Source: Bradyrhizobium septentrionale
Lineage (GTDB): Bacteria; Pseudomonadota; Alphaproteobacteria; Rhizobiales; Xanthobacteraceae
Assembly (NCBI RefSeq): GCF_011516645.4
Contig: NZ_CP088285.1
Coordinates: 3,862,501-3,926,500, forward strand
Length of the DNA: 64,000 bases
Reading direction: 5' to 3'
The notes under the pieces are model-generated. The model did no database searches, was not told where the DNA came from, and saw only the letters and a program-made list of their open reading frames with translations. Positions 47,631 to 56,521 of the stretch are shown here, piece after piece (the first letter of the stretch is position 1; each line of letters starts with the position of its first letter). The translations under genes were made by a program, and so were the position numbers.

Positions 47631-49175
47631 TCACGCCTCAGCGCTGAGTTCGGCGCGGTCGAGCTCTTCTTCGACCAGATGGAAGGCATCGTCACCGATC
47701 GCCTCGGTGTGGCGCAGATCGAGCAGTGCATGACGCGCTGCTGCGATGGCGCGGCGGCGCAGCGGATCGGCCGGCAGTTCGCCCGAGGCGATGCCGCCAT
47801 CCGGCTCGGTCTCGGCGCGCAGCAGCACCGCGCGGTATTCGAGCCGGAGGATCTCGGCCTCCTCGGAGGGGTCCGCATCGATTTCGTCCAGCGCCGCGCG
47901 AAAGGCGACGCCGCGGGCGTGCGCGGCCTCGCGCGCGACCGGATCGTCGTCATCGAATTTCATCGCCAGGATCAGCGGCCGCAGCGTCAGGCCCTGGATC
48001 ACCAGCGAGCCGAGCACCACGGCAAACGCCGTCAGCAGGATCAGGTCGCGATATGGAAAATACTCCGGCAGCGCAAAGGCAGCCGCCAGCGTGACGATGC
48101 CGCGCATGCCGCACCAGGATACGACGATGCTACGTCGCAGCGACGGCACCGCCGCCACTACGTAGCGCGGCAGCAGGCCGCGCGCCTTCAGGGCACGCAG
48201 GAAGGCGCCATAGGACATCACCCAGGCGATGCGGACGACGACCACGACCGCGAGGATCGCGGCGGCGAAGCTGCAATATTTCCACCGCACCTCGTCGTCG
48301 AGCTCCGACCAGATCGGACGCAGTTGCATGCCGATCAGCATGAAGGCGAGCACGTTGAGGACGAAGATCACGGTTTCCCACACCGTGTAGGACGACACGC
48401 GCAGCCGCGCCGAGGTGCGGGCCGGCGCGGTGCGGGCGATGGTGATCGCATAGGCGATGATGGTGAGGATGCCGGACAGTCCGAGATGCTCGGCGATGAT
48501 CCACACCATGAAGGTGCCGCCGAACTGGGTGATGATCGCGCTCGGTGCCTCGGTGATGCGGCGGGTGATCATCATCCAGACCTGCGCGAACAGATAGCCT
48601 GCGGCGAGGCTGCCGACCAGCGCGACCGCAAGCGACGGCACGAATTCGCGCACCTTCATGTGTTCGGCCGCGATCAGGCCGACGGCGACGCGATAGATCA
48701 GCAGCGAGCTGGCGTCGTTGAGCAGGCTCTCGCCCTCGAGGATCTTCTGGATCCGGTAGGGCAATTTGACCTGGCGCAGGATCGCGGTGGCCGCGGCCGC
48801 GTCGGGCGGGGCGACGATGGCGCCGAGCGCGATCGCGACCGGCCAGGGCATGTCGGGAAGCAGCCAGCGCGCCACCACCGCGACCGCCACCGTCGTGATG
48901 CCGACCGCGACCAGCACCAGCGTCGAGACCGGCAGCCAGTTGTTGCGGAGATCGCGCAGCGAGGTATCGAACGCGGCATCGAGCAGCACTGGTGCTACGA
49001 ACAGCGCCAGCGCCAGTTTCGGTTCCAGCGCCCAGGACGGGCCGGACGGCACGAAAGCCAGCAGCACGCCGCCGACCGCGAGGAAGGTCGGGTAGGGCAC
49101 CTTGATCTTGCGTGCCAGCGCCGACAACGCAACGGCCGCGAGCAACAGGCCGATGATCCATTCGAATGTGAGCAA
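47631..49175 (-). CDS. Na+/H+ antiporter, CPA1 family
   Basis: A 514-residue antiporter with about 12 membrane helices in the first 400 residues. Typical CPA1 segments are VPYPTFLAVGGVLLAFVP, LDAAFDTSLRDLR, ALGAIVAPPDAAAATAIL and the ion-site ILEGESLLNDASSLL. The C-terminal 110 residues are cytoplasmic, acidic and helical. It exchanges Na+ (or K+) for H+ across the inner membrane. Monocistronic. Confidence 0.93.
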   Translation of the reverse strand: MLTFEWIIGLLLAAVALSALARKIKVPYPTFLAVGGVLLAFVPSGPSWALEPKLALALFVAPVLLDAAFDTSLRDLRNNWLPVSTLVLVAVGITTVAVAVVARWLLPDMPWPVAIALGAIVAPPDAAAATAILRQVKLPYRIQKILEGESLLNDASSLLIYRVAVGLIAAEHMKVREFVPSLAVALVGSLAAGYLFAQVWMMITRRITEAPSAIITQFGGTFMVWIIAEHLGLSGILTIIAYAITIARTAPARTSARLRVSSYTVWETVIFVLNVLAFMLIGMQLRPIWSELDDEVRWKYCSFAAAILAVVVVVRIAWVMSYGAFLRALKARGLLPRYVVAAVPSLRRSIVVSWCGMRGIVTLAAAFALPEYFPYRDLILLTAFAVVLGSLVIQGLTLRPLILAMKFDDDDPVAREAAHARGVAFRAALDEIDADPSEEAEILRLEYRAVLLRAETEPDGGIASGELPADPLRRRAIAAARHALLDLRHTEAIGDDAFHLVEEELDRAELSAEA

Positions 49176-49311
49176 GGCGAACCCCCAGTGCAGCCGATCG
49201 TCGCAATTGACGTATAATCCAGCGTGTGGTTTTGCGGCAAATGGCGCCGCTGCCGGAAATCAGGGACCGGTGGTTGGGTGCGGGGAGAAGGACGATTTGT
49301 CGACGATTGGG

Positions 49312-50094
49312 ATGGTACGCAATTCTGCAAATCTGGCCGTGAATCTGGCTTTGGCGGTGCTGTGCATTTGCCTGTCGGGCGCGCTGACGTCAGGCGTTGC
49401 ACGTGCGACGAGCAGCGAGCCCGCCAAGGATGTGCAGGCCGATGCCGGCCCCTGCATCGCGGCGGCTGCAGCGGCGGATGAGGACAAGACCATCGATGTC
49501 TGCGGCGCGCTGATCGACAATGAGAAGGCGGCGAAGCCCGATCGCATCAAGGCGCTCGTGGCGCGCGCGAGCGCCTATGACCGCAGGCAGATGATCGATC
49601 GCGCGATCGCCGACTATGACACCGTGCTCAAGCTGGAGCCCTCGCTTGCCGACGCCCACAACGCGCGCGGCGAGCTGTGGCGCCGCAAGGGCGACCGGCC
49701 GAAGGCGATCATGGATTTCGGTGCCGCCGTCAAGCTCAACCCCGATCACGTCGCAGCCAAAGCCAACTACAAATCGCTGTCGCTGGAGCTGGAGCGGATC
49801 GGCGCCATGATGGCGGTCGCCGGCAAGCCGAGCTTCGATTGCCGCAAGGTGCGCCGAGCGGTGGAGAAGGCGATCTGCGCCAATCCCGCGCTCGCCGATC
49901 TCGATCGCGAGATCGGTGCGTCGAGCTTTCGCGCGGTACGCGAGTCAAAAGACCCGCGGCAGGCACGCGAGCTGCAGCGCGAGCAGGATCAATTCATCGC
50001 CCGCCGCAATGCCGAATTCGGCAAGCCGGGCTATGATTTGCAAAAGGCGATGCGCGAGCGGCTGCAGCGGATCAACGGGGTCGACGGCTATTAG
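49312..50094 (+). CDS. Exported TPR / LprI-like protein
   Basis: A 260-residue protein with a signal peptide (NLALAVLCICLSGALTSGVA). Residues about 55-140 contain two TPR units (AIADYDTVLKLEPSLADAHN, AIMDFGAAVKLNPDHVAAKA). A C-terminal LprI-type (DUF1311-like) segment follows: PSFDCRKVRRAVEKAICANP, ALADLDREIG. LprI-type proteins bind or inhibit lysozyme in some bacteria. ATG 49312 is listed; TTG 49297 has a better ribosome-binding site (GGAGAAGG) and would add five residues. Confidence 0.8.
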   Translation: MVRNSANLAVNLALAVLCICLSGALTSGVARATSSEPAKDVQADAGPCIAAAAAADEDKTIDVCGALIDNEKAAKPDRIKALVARASAYDRRQMIDRAIADYDTVLKLEPSLADAHNARGELWRRKGDRPKAIMDFGAAVKLNPDHVAAKANYKSLSLELERIGAMMAVAGKPSFDCRKVRRAVEKAICANPALADLDREIGASSFRAVRESKDPRQARELQREQDQFIARRNAEFGKPGYDLQKAMRERLQRINGVDGY

Positions 50095-50204
50095 CCGGAC
50101 CCGGTCGACCCGGCCGAAGGTCGCGGTCATTTCGGCTTGAAACCCGGCCGCTTCACGTGACAATGGTCGGCAAATGACGCGCGACCGCGCGAGGGAGAAA
50201 CGCG

Positions 50205-52115
50205 ATGAACAGCCAGCAGACGAGCCGGTATCATGAGGTGCATGCCCGCTCGCTTCGGGACCCCGAGGGCTTTTGGGCAGAGGCGGCGCGCGAGATCGAC
50301 TGGATCGAGCCGGCGAAGAAGATCTACGATCCCTCGATGGGCGCCTATGGACGCTGGTTCACCGGCGCCGTGGTCAACACCTGCTACAACGCGCTGGATC
50401 GCCATGTCGCCGGCGGCCGCGCCGGCCAGGTCGCGCTGATCCACGATTCCCCGCTCACCAACACGATCACCAAGTTCACCTATTCCGAGCTGCTCGAGGA
50501 GGTGCAGACGCTCGCCGCGATCATGCAGGATTTCGGCGTGACCAAGGGCGATCGCGTCATCCTCTATATGCCGATGGTGCCGGAGGCGGTCGTCGCGATG
50601 CTGGCCTGCGCGCGGATCGGTGCGGTGCACAGCGTGGTGTTCGGCGGCTTCGCGGCCAAGGAGCTGGCGACCCGGATCGACGACGCCAAGCCGAAGCTGA
50701 TCTTCTCTGCGAGCTGCGGGCTCGAGCCCGGGCGCATCGTGCAATACAAGCCGCTGCTCGACGAGGCGATCCGGCTCGCCGGCGCCAAGCCGGAGACCTG
50801 CATTATCCTGCAGCGGCCGCAGCAGGGTTGCGAGCTCACCGCGGGCCGCGACCATGACTGGGCGACGCTGCGCCGCGCTGCGTTCGACGCCGGCAAGGCC
50901 GCGCCCTGCGTGCCGGTGCTCGCAACCGATCCGCTCTACATCCTGTACACCTCGGGCACGACAGGCATCCCGAAGGGCGTGGTGCGCGACAATGGCGGAC
51001 ATCTCGTTGCGCTGAAATGGTCGATGTACAATCTCTACGGCGTCAAGCCCGGTGAGATCTGGTGGTGCGGCTCCGACATCGGCTGGGTGGTCGGCCACTC
51101 CTACATCGTCTACGGCCCGCTGATCCATGGCGCGACCTCGATCATGTATGAGGGCAAGCCGGTCGGCACGCCGGACGCCGGTGCGTTCTGGCGCGTGATC
51201 TCAGAGCACAAGGCGGTCGCCTTCTTCACCGCGCCGACCGCGTTCCGCGCGATCAAGAAGGAGGACCCCGAGGGCAGGCTGCTCAAGAGCTACGACCTCT
51301 CGAGCTTCCGCACCCTGTTCCTCGCCGGCGAGCGCGCCGATCCGCCAACCGTGGAGTGGGCGGAGCAGCAGCTCAAGGTGCCCGTGATCGACCACTGGTG
51401 GCAGACCGAGACTGGTTGGTGCATCGCCGGCAATCCGGTGGGGCTGGGCATGCTGCCGGTCAAGCACGGCTCGCCGACGGTGCCGATGCCGGGCTATCAG
51501 GTCGACATCGTCGACGAGGCGGCAAAGCCGGTGGCGGCGGGCACGATGGGCTCGATCGTGATCAAGCTGCCGATGCCGCCGGCCTGCCTGCCGACGCTGT
51601 GGCAGCAGGACGATCGCTTCAGGGACGCCTACCTCTCGGAATTCCCCGGCTACTACAAGACCTCGGATGCCGGCTACAAGGATGCGGACGGCTATGTCTG
51701 GGTGATGGGCCGCACCGACGACATCATCAATGTCGCCGGCCACCGGCTCTCCACCGGCGGCATGGAAGAGATCCTCGCCTCGCATCCCGATGTCGCCGAA
51801 TGCGCCGTGCTCGGCGTCAAGGATGCGATCAAGGGCGAGGTGCCCTGCGGCTTCCTGGTGCTGAAGGCCGGCGTGACCAAGCAGCCCGCCGAGGTCGAGA
51901 AGGAGGTCGTGGCGCTGGTGCGCGAGAAGCTCGGGCCGGTCGCCGCCTTCAAGCTTGCGATCACAGTGGCGCGGCTGCCGAAGACCCGCTCCGGCAAGAT
52001 CCTGCGCGGCACTATCAAGAAGATCGCGGACGGCGAGCCCTGGACCATGCCGGCGACGATCGAGGACCCCAAGGTGCTCGACGAAATCGGCGAGGCGCTG
52101 AAGGGCAAGGCGTAG
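50205..52115 (+). CDS. prpE: Propionyl-CoA synthetase (acetyl-CoA synthetase family)
   Basis: A 636-residue AMP-forming acyl-CoA synthetase. The AMP loop is YILYTSGTTGIPKGVV, and the C-terminal acetylatable Lys lies in KTRSGKILRGTI. The segments DPSMGAYGRWFTGAVVNTCY and SSFRTLFLAGERADPPTVEW are closer to PrpE than to Acs. It activates propionate (possibly acetate or acetoacetate). The other prp genes are not adjacent, so the pathway context is missing. The first IS of the cluster begins about 100 bp downstream. Confidence 0.9.
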   Translation: MNSQQTSRYHEVHARSLRDPEGFWAEAAREIDWIEPAKKIYDPSMGAYGRWFTGAVVNTCYNALDRHVAGGRAGQVALIHDSPLTNTITKFTYSELLEEVQTLAAIMQDFGVTKGDRVILYMPMVPEAVVAMLACARIGAVHSVVFGGFAAKELATRIDDAKPKLIFSASCGLEPGRIVQYKPLLDEAIRLAGAKPETCIILQRPQQGCELTAGRDHDWATLRRAAFDAGKAAPCVPVLATDPLYILYTSGTTGIPKGVVRDNGGHLVALKWSMYNLYGVKPGEIWWCGSDIGWVVGHSYIVYGPLIHGATSIMYEGKPVGTPDAGAFWRVISEHKAVAFFTAPTAFRAIKKEDPEGRLLKSYDLSSFRTLFLAGERADPPTVEWAEQQLKVPVIDHWWQTETGWCIAGNPVGLGMLPVKHGSPTVPMPGYQVDIVDEAAKPVAAGTMGSIVIKLPMPPACLPTLWQQDDRFRDAYLSEFPGYYKTSDAGYKDADGYVWVMGRTDDIINVAGHRLSTGGMEEILASHPDVAECAVLGVKDAIKGEVPCGFLVLKAGVTKQPAEVEKEVVALVREKLGPVAAFKLAITVARLPKTRSGKILRGTIKKIADGEPWTMPATIEDPKVLDEIGEALKGKA

Positions 52116-52158
52116 CTCGTTGTCGGTGCGCTGTTGAGAGATCGCTCCGTGTGGCCCG

Positions 52159-52211
52159 CTCTCCCCAACCCTCCCCCACAAGGTCCCCACAAGGGGGGAG
52201 GGTGAACCTCC
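52159..52211. repeat. Family E-like repeat fragment left of the IS3 element
   Basis: GCTCTCCCCAACCCTCCCCC then ACAAGG-TCCCC-ACAAGGGGGG-AGGGTGAACC. It resembles the family E hairpin but is rearranged (CCCCACAAGG occurs twice). Confidence 0.6.
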
Positions 52212-52261
52212 TCCGAATGAGTGGACACCTGTAGTAGGCTCAGAGAGCCCGGAGGTGTCGG

Positions 52262-52542
52262 ATGCAAGAGCGTCAACGTCGGTCGTTTACCGAGGAGTAC
52301 AAGCGGCAGGCCGCTGAACTCGTGGTATCGAGTGGCCGGTCGATCACGTCGGTCGGCAAGGAACTCGGTCTGCGTGATTCGGTGCTGCGGCGCTGGGTGG
52401 AGAAGCTCCGGCAGGAGCCGGCAGCGGCGGCGCGGCGCCCCACGACGCAAGCGACGCCGATGCCGGCGGACCAGGCTGCCGAGATCGCCCGGCTGCGCGA
52501 GGAGAATGAGCGGCTGCGCATGGAGCGGGACATTTTAAAAAA
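52262..52542 (+). pseudogene. IS3 orfA, interrupted after ILKK
   Basis: Encodes MQERQRRSFTEEYKRQAAEL, a helix-turn-helix and a leucine-zipper-like end EIARLREENERLRMERDILK, then runs into IS110 sequence. The missing tail AAG-TCG-ATC (KSIAIFAGTRT, stop at 54181-54183) lies at 54148-54183. Rejoined, the reading frame is intact and its stop TGA overlaps the orfB ATG. The break is therefore recent in sequence terms. Confidence 0.88.
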
Positions 52543-52589
52543 CTGTCCAGCGCCGTGGCGTGCCTGCGCGGGGTAGAAACAGCCTTGTG

Positions 52590-52765
52590 CTATCGTCTGA
52601 GGCCGGGAGGGTAGCGGCCGTCAGCTTATTGGAGGCACTGTCCCCGTTAAAAAACGTGGTCCATGGGTGCATGCGGACTTGAGAGTGGTGACGGCGCTCC
52701 GGCGGCGATCCCGATTAGGAAGATGACAAATTGGCATAACCCAGACCCTCCTGCCCATGATTGGA
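52590..52765 (+). ncRNA. Candidate bridge RNA of the IS110 element
   Basis: Boundaries are approximate. A 5' stem-loop CTGAGGCC (52597-52604) with GGCC-G-TCAG (52616-52624) comes first. Then TTAAAAAA (52647-52654) equals the left target, and GACTT (52676-52680) is the complement of the right target AAGTC, with a hairpin GTCCATG/CAT-GC-GGAC between. Then TTAGGAA (52715-52721) equals the element's right end plus the AA core. This is the order target loop then donor loop known for IS621-type bridge RNAs. Transcription has not been shown. Confidence 0.6.
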
Positions 52766-52778
52766 CGGAGGACCCGCA

Positions 52779-54146
52779 ATGCTCAAGACGACAACTGCAG
52801 ATCGCCCGGAATTGAAGCCAGTCAACGTCGGGGCGGCTGCCATCGACATCGGATCAAAGATGCACATGGCCGCCGTGAACCCGGCCTGCACCGATGTCCC
52901 AGTGCGCACGTTCAGCACGTTCACACAGGACCTGCATAGTCTGGCGGACTGGTTCAAGACATGCGGTGTGACCAGCGTCGCGATGGAATCCACTGGCGTC
53001 TATTGGATCCCGGTCTACGAGATTCTGGAGCAGCGCGGGTTCGAGGTCATTCTGGTCAACGCGCGGTATGCCAAGAATGTGCCCGGGCGCAAGACCGATG
53101 TCAGCGATGCTGCGTGGTTACGCCAGCTTCATTCCTATGGGCTGTTACGCGGCAGCTTCCGTCCCGATGCCGAGATTGCGACCCTGCGCGCTTATCTGCG
53201 CCAGCGGGAGCGGCTGGTTGAATATGCTGCCGCCCATATCCAGCACATGCAGAAGGCTCTGATGGAGATGAACCTGCAGCTCCATCATGTCGTCTCGGAT
53301 ATCACCGGAGCGACTGGTATGCGGATTATCCGAGCCATTGTTGCAGGCGAGCGCAATCCCGACGTTCTGGCAACCTATCGAGACGTGCGCTGCCATTCTT
53401 CAACGGAGACGATCCGCGCGGCGCTGATCGGCAACGACCGGGAGGAACATGTCTTCGCTCTGACCCAATCGCTGGAACTCTACGACATCTACCAGGCGAA
53501 GATGCTGGACTGCGACCGCAAGCTCGAAGTCTTGATCGCCGCGCTTAGCAACAGAGAAGCAAAGCCGGTCGGAAAGCTATCCCAGCCACGCGTAAAGACC
53601 AAGCAGGTCAACACACCCACCTTCGATGTCAGGACCGCGCTGTACGGTGTGCTCGGCGTTGATCTGACTGAGATCCATGGGCTGGGTCCGTCACTCGCAT
53701 TGAAGCTCGTCGGCGAGTGCGGCAAGGATCTGAGGGCGTGGCCAACCGCCAAGCACTTCACCTCTTGGCTCTGCCTCGCACCCGGCAACAAAATCTCCGG
53801 TGGCAAGGTACTATCTTCACGCACGCGGAGATCCTCCAGCCGGGCAGCCGCACTACTGCGATTGGCAGCCACAACCGTGGGGCGGAGCGATACGGCGCTC
53901 GGAGCATTCTATCGCCGGCTGTCCTCACGCGCGGGCAAGTCGAAGGCGGTGACGGCGACCGCCCGCAAGATTGCAGTTTTATTCTACAACACACTCCGGC
54001 ATGGCATGAGCTACAGGGATCCAGGTGCCGACCAATATGAGCGACAATATCGCAGCCGCGTCCTCGCTAACCTTCAGCGCCGGGCCAAATCGCTCGGCTT
54101 TGTCTTGCAGGCCATTCCGTGCAACGCCAATCAGGCTGTTTCTTAG
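52779..54146 (+). CDS. IS110-family transposase/recombinase (DEDD + Ser)
   Basis: A 455-residue protein. The RuvC-like DEDD residues are seen in AAIDIGSKMHMAAV (Asp), MESTGVYWIPVYEIL (Glu) and GRKTDVSDAAWL (two Asp). The central part is coiled-coil-like, and the C-terminal Tnp domain has LAPGNKISGGK with the candidate catalytic Ser. ATG 52779 has GGACGGAGG upstream; a longer frame begins at TTG 52761. The reading frame is complete and ends one base before the element's end, so the element may be active with its upstream RNA. Confidence 0.94.
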   Translation: MLKTTTADRPELKPVNVGAAAIDIGSKMHMAAVNPACTDVPVRTFSTFTQDLHSLADWFKTCGVTSVAMESTGVYWIPVYEILEQRGFEVILVNARYAKNVPGRKTDVSDAAWLRQLHSYGLLRGSFRPDAEIATLRAYLRQRERLVEYAAAHIQHMQKALMEMNLQLHHVVSDITGATGMRIIRAIVAGERNPDVLATYRDVRCHSSTETIRAALIGNDREEHVFALTQSLELYDIYQAKMLDCDRKLEVLIAALSNREAKPVGKLSQPRVKTKQVNTPTFDVRTALYGVLGVDLTEIHGLGPSLALKLVGECGKDLRAWPTAKHFTSWLCLAPGNKISGGKVLSSRTRRSSSRAAALLRLAATTVGRSDTALGAFYRRLSSRAGKSKAVTATARKIAVLFYNTLRHGMSYRDPGADQYERQYRSRVLANLQRRAKSLGFVLQAIPCNANQAVS

Positions 54147-54179
54147 GAAGTCGATCGCGATCTTTGCCGGAACCCGGAC

Positions 54180-55040
54180 ATGAGCTTCCGCTTCATTGAG
54201 GACCATCGCGACGCCTATCCGGTGCGGCTGATGTGCGCCGTGCTCGGGGTCTCGGCGGCCGGCTATTACGCTTGGCGTGAGCGCCCGGTAAACGCACGCG
54301 CAACCACCAATGCCGCGCTGCTGGCTGCGATCCGACAGGTCCATCAAGACAGTGGCGGACGCTATGGCAGTCCGCGGGTCCATGCCGCTCTGCGGGTACA
54401 GGGACGTGGCGCCAGCCGTGGCCGGATCGAACGCTTGATGCATCTGCACGGCATCCGCGCCATCATGGCATCACCGCGTCGCGTTCGGACCACCGACAGC
54501 CGCCACGGCCTGCCGATCGCGCCGAACCTCATCGAACGTCATTTTGCAGCCGCGGCCCCAAACCGGATCTGGCTCGCCGATATTACCTACATTCCGACTG
54601 CAGAGGGCTGGCTCTACCTGGCGGCCATCATGGACCTCTTCAGCCGCAAGATCGTCGGTTGGGCGATGCGGGATCACATGCAGGTCGAACTCGCCTCGTC
54701 CGCCTTGAAGATGGCAATCCAGCAGCAGCATCCGGAAGGCGGATTGATCCATCACTCCGATCGCGGCGTGCAGTACGCCTCACAGGACTATCGCGCGATC
54801 CTGTCGGCCGCCGGCATCACGGCATCAATGAGCCGCAAAGCCGACTGCTACGACAATGCCCCGATGGAGAGCTTCTTCCATACCCTGAAGACCGAGCTCG
54901 TTCATCATCGCCAATATGAGACCCGGGCCGAGGCCCAGCGCGATATCTTCGCCTTCATTGAGGGCTTCTACAATCGAACTCGACTCCATTCCGCCATCGG
55001 GTACCTCGCCCCGATCGAGATGGAGCTAAAACCAGCTTAA
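54180..55040 (+). CDS. IS3-family transposase orfB
   Basis: A 286-residue integrase-core transposase. It starts MSFRFIEDHRDAYPVRLMCA, an HTH_21-type lead, and shows the DDE residues in IWLADITYIPT, HHSDRGVQYAS and NAPMESFFHTLKTEL. Its ATG overlaps the orfA stop (ATGA). It is intact. Normal IS3 function needs an orfA-orfB fusion by frameshifting, and orfA is broken, so this copy is probably not autonomous. Confidence 0.93.
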   Translation: MSFRFIEDHRDAYPVRLMCAVLGVSAAGYYAWRERPVNARATTNAALLAAIRQVHQDSGGRYGSPRVHAALRVQGRGASRGRIERLMHLHGIRAIMASPRRVRTTDSRHGLPIAPNLIERHFAAAAPNRIWLADITYIPTAEGWLYLAAIMDLFSRKIVGWAMRDHMQVELASSALKMAIQQQHPEGGLIHHSDRGVQYASQDYRAILSAAGITASMSRKADCYDNAPMESFFHTLKTELVHHRQYETRAEAQRDIFAFIEGFYNRTRLHSAIGYLAPIEMELKPA

Positions 55041-55123
55041 CCCTGTCCACTTTTTCGGGGGAAGATCAAGGGAGCCTAACCAGTTTGCTCACCTGACGGG
55101 AGGTAGCCACCAGCAGAGGGGTT

Positions 55124-55147
55124 CCCTCTCCCCTTGTGGGAGAGGGT
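55124..55147. repeat. Family E hairpin left of IS481
   Basis: CCCTCTCCCC-TTGT-GGGAGAGGG, the same as at 32499-32530. A similar GGGAGAGGGGTAAGCCCC lies just beyond the IS481 right end (56528-56545). Confidence 0.75.
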
Positions 55148-55158
55148 TAGGGGGTCCT

Positions 55159-56521
55159 AACCGGCTACATAGGTAACAGAATAGACCGGCGACATAGGTA
55201 ACGGGTCAACTGATCGGCAAGGAGGAACTTGCCGATGGGGTGGATGGAGACCTGTGCTGTGGATGAACGGATGCGGTTTGTGGTGGCGGCACAAAAGCAC
55301 GAGGAGTCGTTTGCGGCGGTGTGCCGGCGGTTCGGAGTGAGCCGTCGGGTGGGCTACAAATGGCTTGCACGGTTCGAGGAAGAAGGCGCGGCCGGACTGT
55401 TCGATCGTCCGCGAGCTCCGCTGCATCGTCCACAAAGCGTTGCGGAGAAGATCGCTGAGCGCTGCCTTGAGGTGCGTCGGGCGCATCCTAGCTGGGGGCC
55501 GATCAAGGTGCTGGCCTTTCTCGAACGGAAGTCACCTCGGACGGCATGGCCCGCGGCAAGCACGATCGGCGAGCTGTTCGATCGTGAGGGGCTGACGGTG
55601 AAGCGCAAGCTGCGCCGGCGCGGGCCGCCCTCGAGCGCGCCCTTTGCCGGTTGCGAGGCGGCCAACGACGTCTGGTGCATCGACTTCAAGGGCTGGTTCC
55701 TGACCGGGGACGGCATGCGCTGCGAACCGCTGACGCTCACCGATGCCTATAGCCGCTATCTGCTGCGCTGCCAGGCCTTGGCACGCACCGACACGGATCA
55801 TGTCTGGCCTGTGCTGGACGCTGCGTTGCGCGAGTTTGGGTTGCCACTCTACATGCGCTCGGACAACGGCTCGCCGTTTGCCTCGCGCGGCGCCGGAGGA
55901 TTGTCACGACTGTCGGTCAAGCTGATCAAAGCCGGCGTGACGCCGGAGCGCATTGCACCGGGCAAACCTCAGCAGAACGGCCGCCATGAGCGGATGCATC
56001 TGACGCTGCTGCAAGACGTTGCCAATCCGCCGGCTCCCACCATGCGCGAGCAGCTCAAGCGCTTGCACAGCTTCCAGCATCTCTACAACGAAGAGCGTCC
56101 TCACCAATCGCTCGACAACGCCACGCCAGCCGACCGTTACCAGGCCTCCTCGCGCCGCTTCGACGGTGTCTTGCGCAAGCCGGAATACGCTGACGGTCAG
56201 GACGTCCGCTCGGTCCGGCACAACGGAGAGATCAAGTGGTTGGGCAACACGATCTATATCAGCGAAGCGCTGATCGGTGAGCCCGTCGGCTTGGCCGAGG
56301 ACCCGGACGGCTGGACCGTCAGCTATGGCCCGATCGTGCTCGGCACGATCGCCCATCGCGGTGACCAACTCCGCAGACCCAAACGCAAGGCAAAAGGCTG
56401 TGGACTTGAGGACAACGCTACGCGTTGCCCTCAGGGTCCACAGCCCCAACAACAGACCTGAACGAAACGAGAATTGTGTTACCCATGTCGTCGGTCTGAA
56501 CCGTTACCCATGTCGCCGGTT
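55159..56521 (+). mobile_element. IS481-family element
   Basis: About 1363 bp. Each end has two copies of an 18-bp unit, ACCGGC(T/G)ACATAGGTAAC at the left (55160-55177 and 55185-55202) and its inverse GTTACCCATGTCG(T/C)CGGT at the right (56478-56495 and 56503-56520). Both pairs are spaced by 25 bp. One complete transposase gene is inside. No target duplication was recognised. Confidence 0.85.
55235..56461 (+). CDS. IS481-family transposase
   Basis: A 408-residue transposase. The N-terminus has helix-turn-helix motifs (AAVCRRFGVSRRVGYKWLAR), and the catalytic core has Asp in VWCIDFKGWF, Asp in MRSDNGSPF and Glu in GRHERMHLTL. The C-terminal region has the family's IKWLGNTIYISEALIGEPV strand pair. 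ATG 55235 follows AAGGAGGAA at good spacing; TTG 55229 is the open-frame start. Full length and apparently functional. Confidence 0.93.
   Translation: MGWMETCAVDERMRFVVAAQKHEESFAAVCRRFGVSRRVGYKWLARFEEEGAAGLFDRPRAPLHRPQSVAEKIAERCLEVRRAHPSWGPIKVLAFLERKSPRTAWPAASTIGELFDREGLTVKRKLRRRGPPSSAPFAGCEAANDVWCIDFKGWFLTGDGMRCEPLTLTDAYSRYLLRCQALARTDTDHVWPVLDAALREFGLPLYMRSDNGSPFASRGAGGLSRLSVKLIKAGVTPERIAPGKPQQNGRHERMHLTLLQDVANPPAPTMREQLKRLHSFQHLYNEERPHQSLDNATPADRYQASSRRFDGVLRKPEYADGQDVRSVRHNGEIKWLGNTIYISEALIGEPVGLAEDPDGWTVSYGPIVLGTIAHRGDQLRRPKRKAKGCGLEDNATRCPQGPQPQQQT

Larger units (their letters stand above)
52543..54147 (+). mobile_element. IS110-family element nested in IS3 orfA
   Basis: A 1605-bp element with a 236-nt left non-coding end, a recombinase gene that fills the rest, and almost no right non-coding end. 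It has no terminal inverted repeats. The empty site ATTTTAAAAAAGTCGATCGC is restored exactly when the element is removed with one AA. That AA (52541-52542 and 54148-54149) flanks it on both sides like an IS110 core dinucleotide. Confidence 0.87.
52212..55059 (+). mobile_element. IS3-family element, split by a nested IS110 element
   Basis: Terminal inverted repeats can be aligned: TCCGAATGAGTGGACA at the left and, read inward, CCCGAAAAAGTGGACA at the right. Inside are orfA (broken), a complete IS110 element and orfB. Without the IS110 the IS3 would be about 1.24 kb, normal for the family. No clear target duplication is seen, so the ends are accurate to a few bases. Confidence 0.8.

Noticed and set aside
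47679..49217. 512-residue plus-strand frame over the antiporter
   Set aside because: Antisense shadow, strongly Arg/His/Gln-rich; the minus-strand antiporter has clear motifs.
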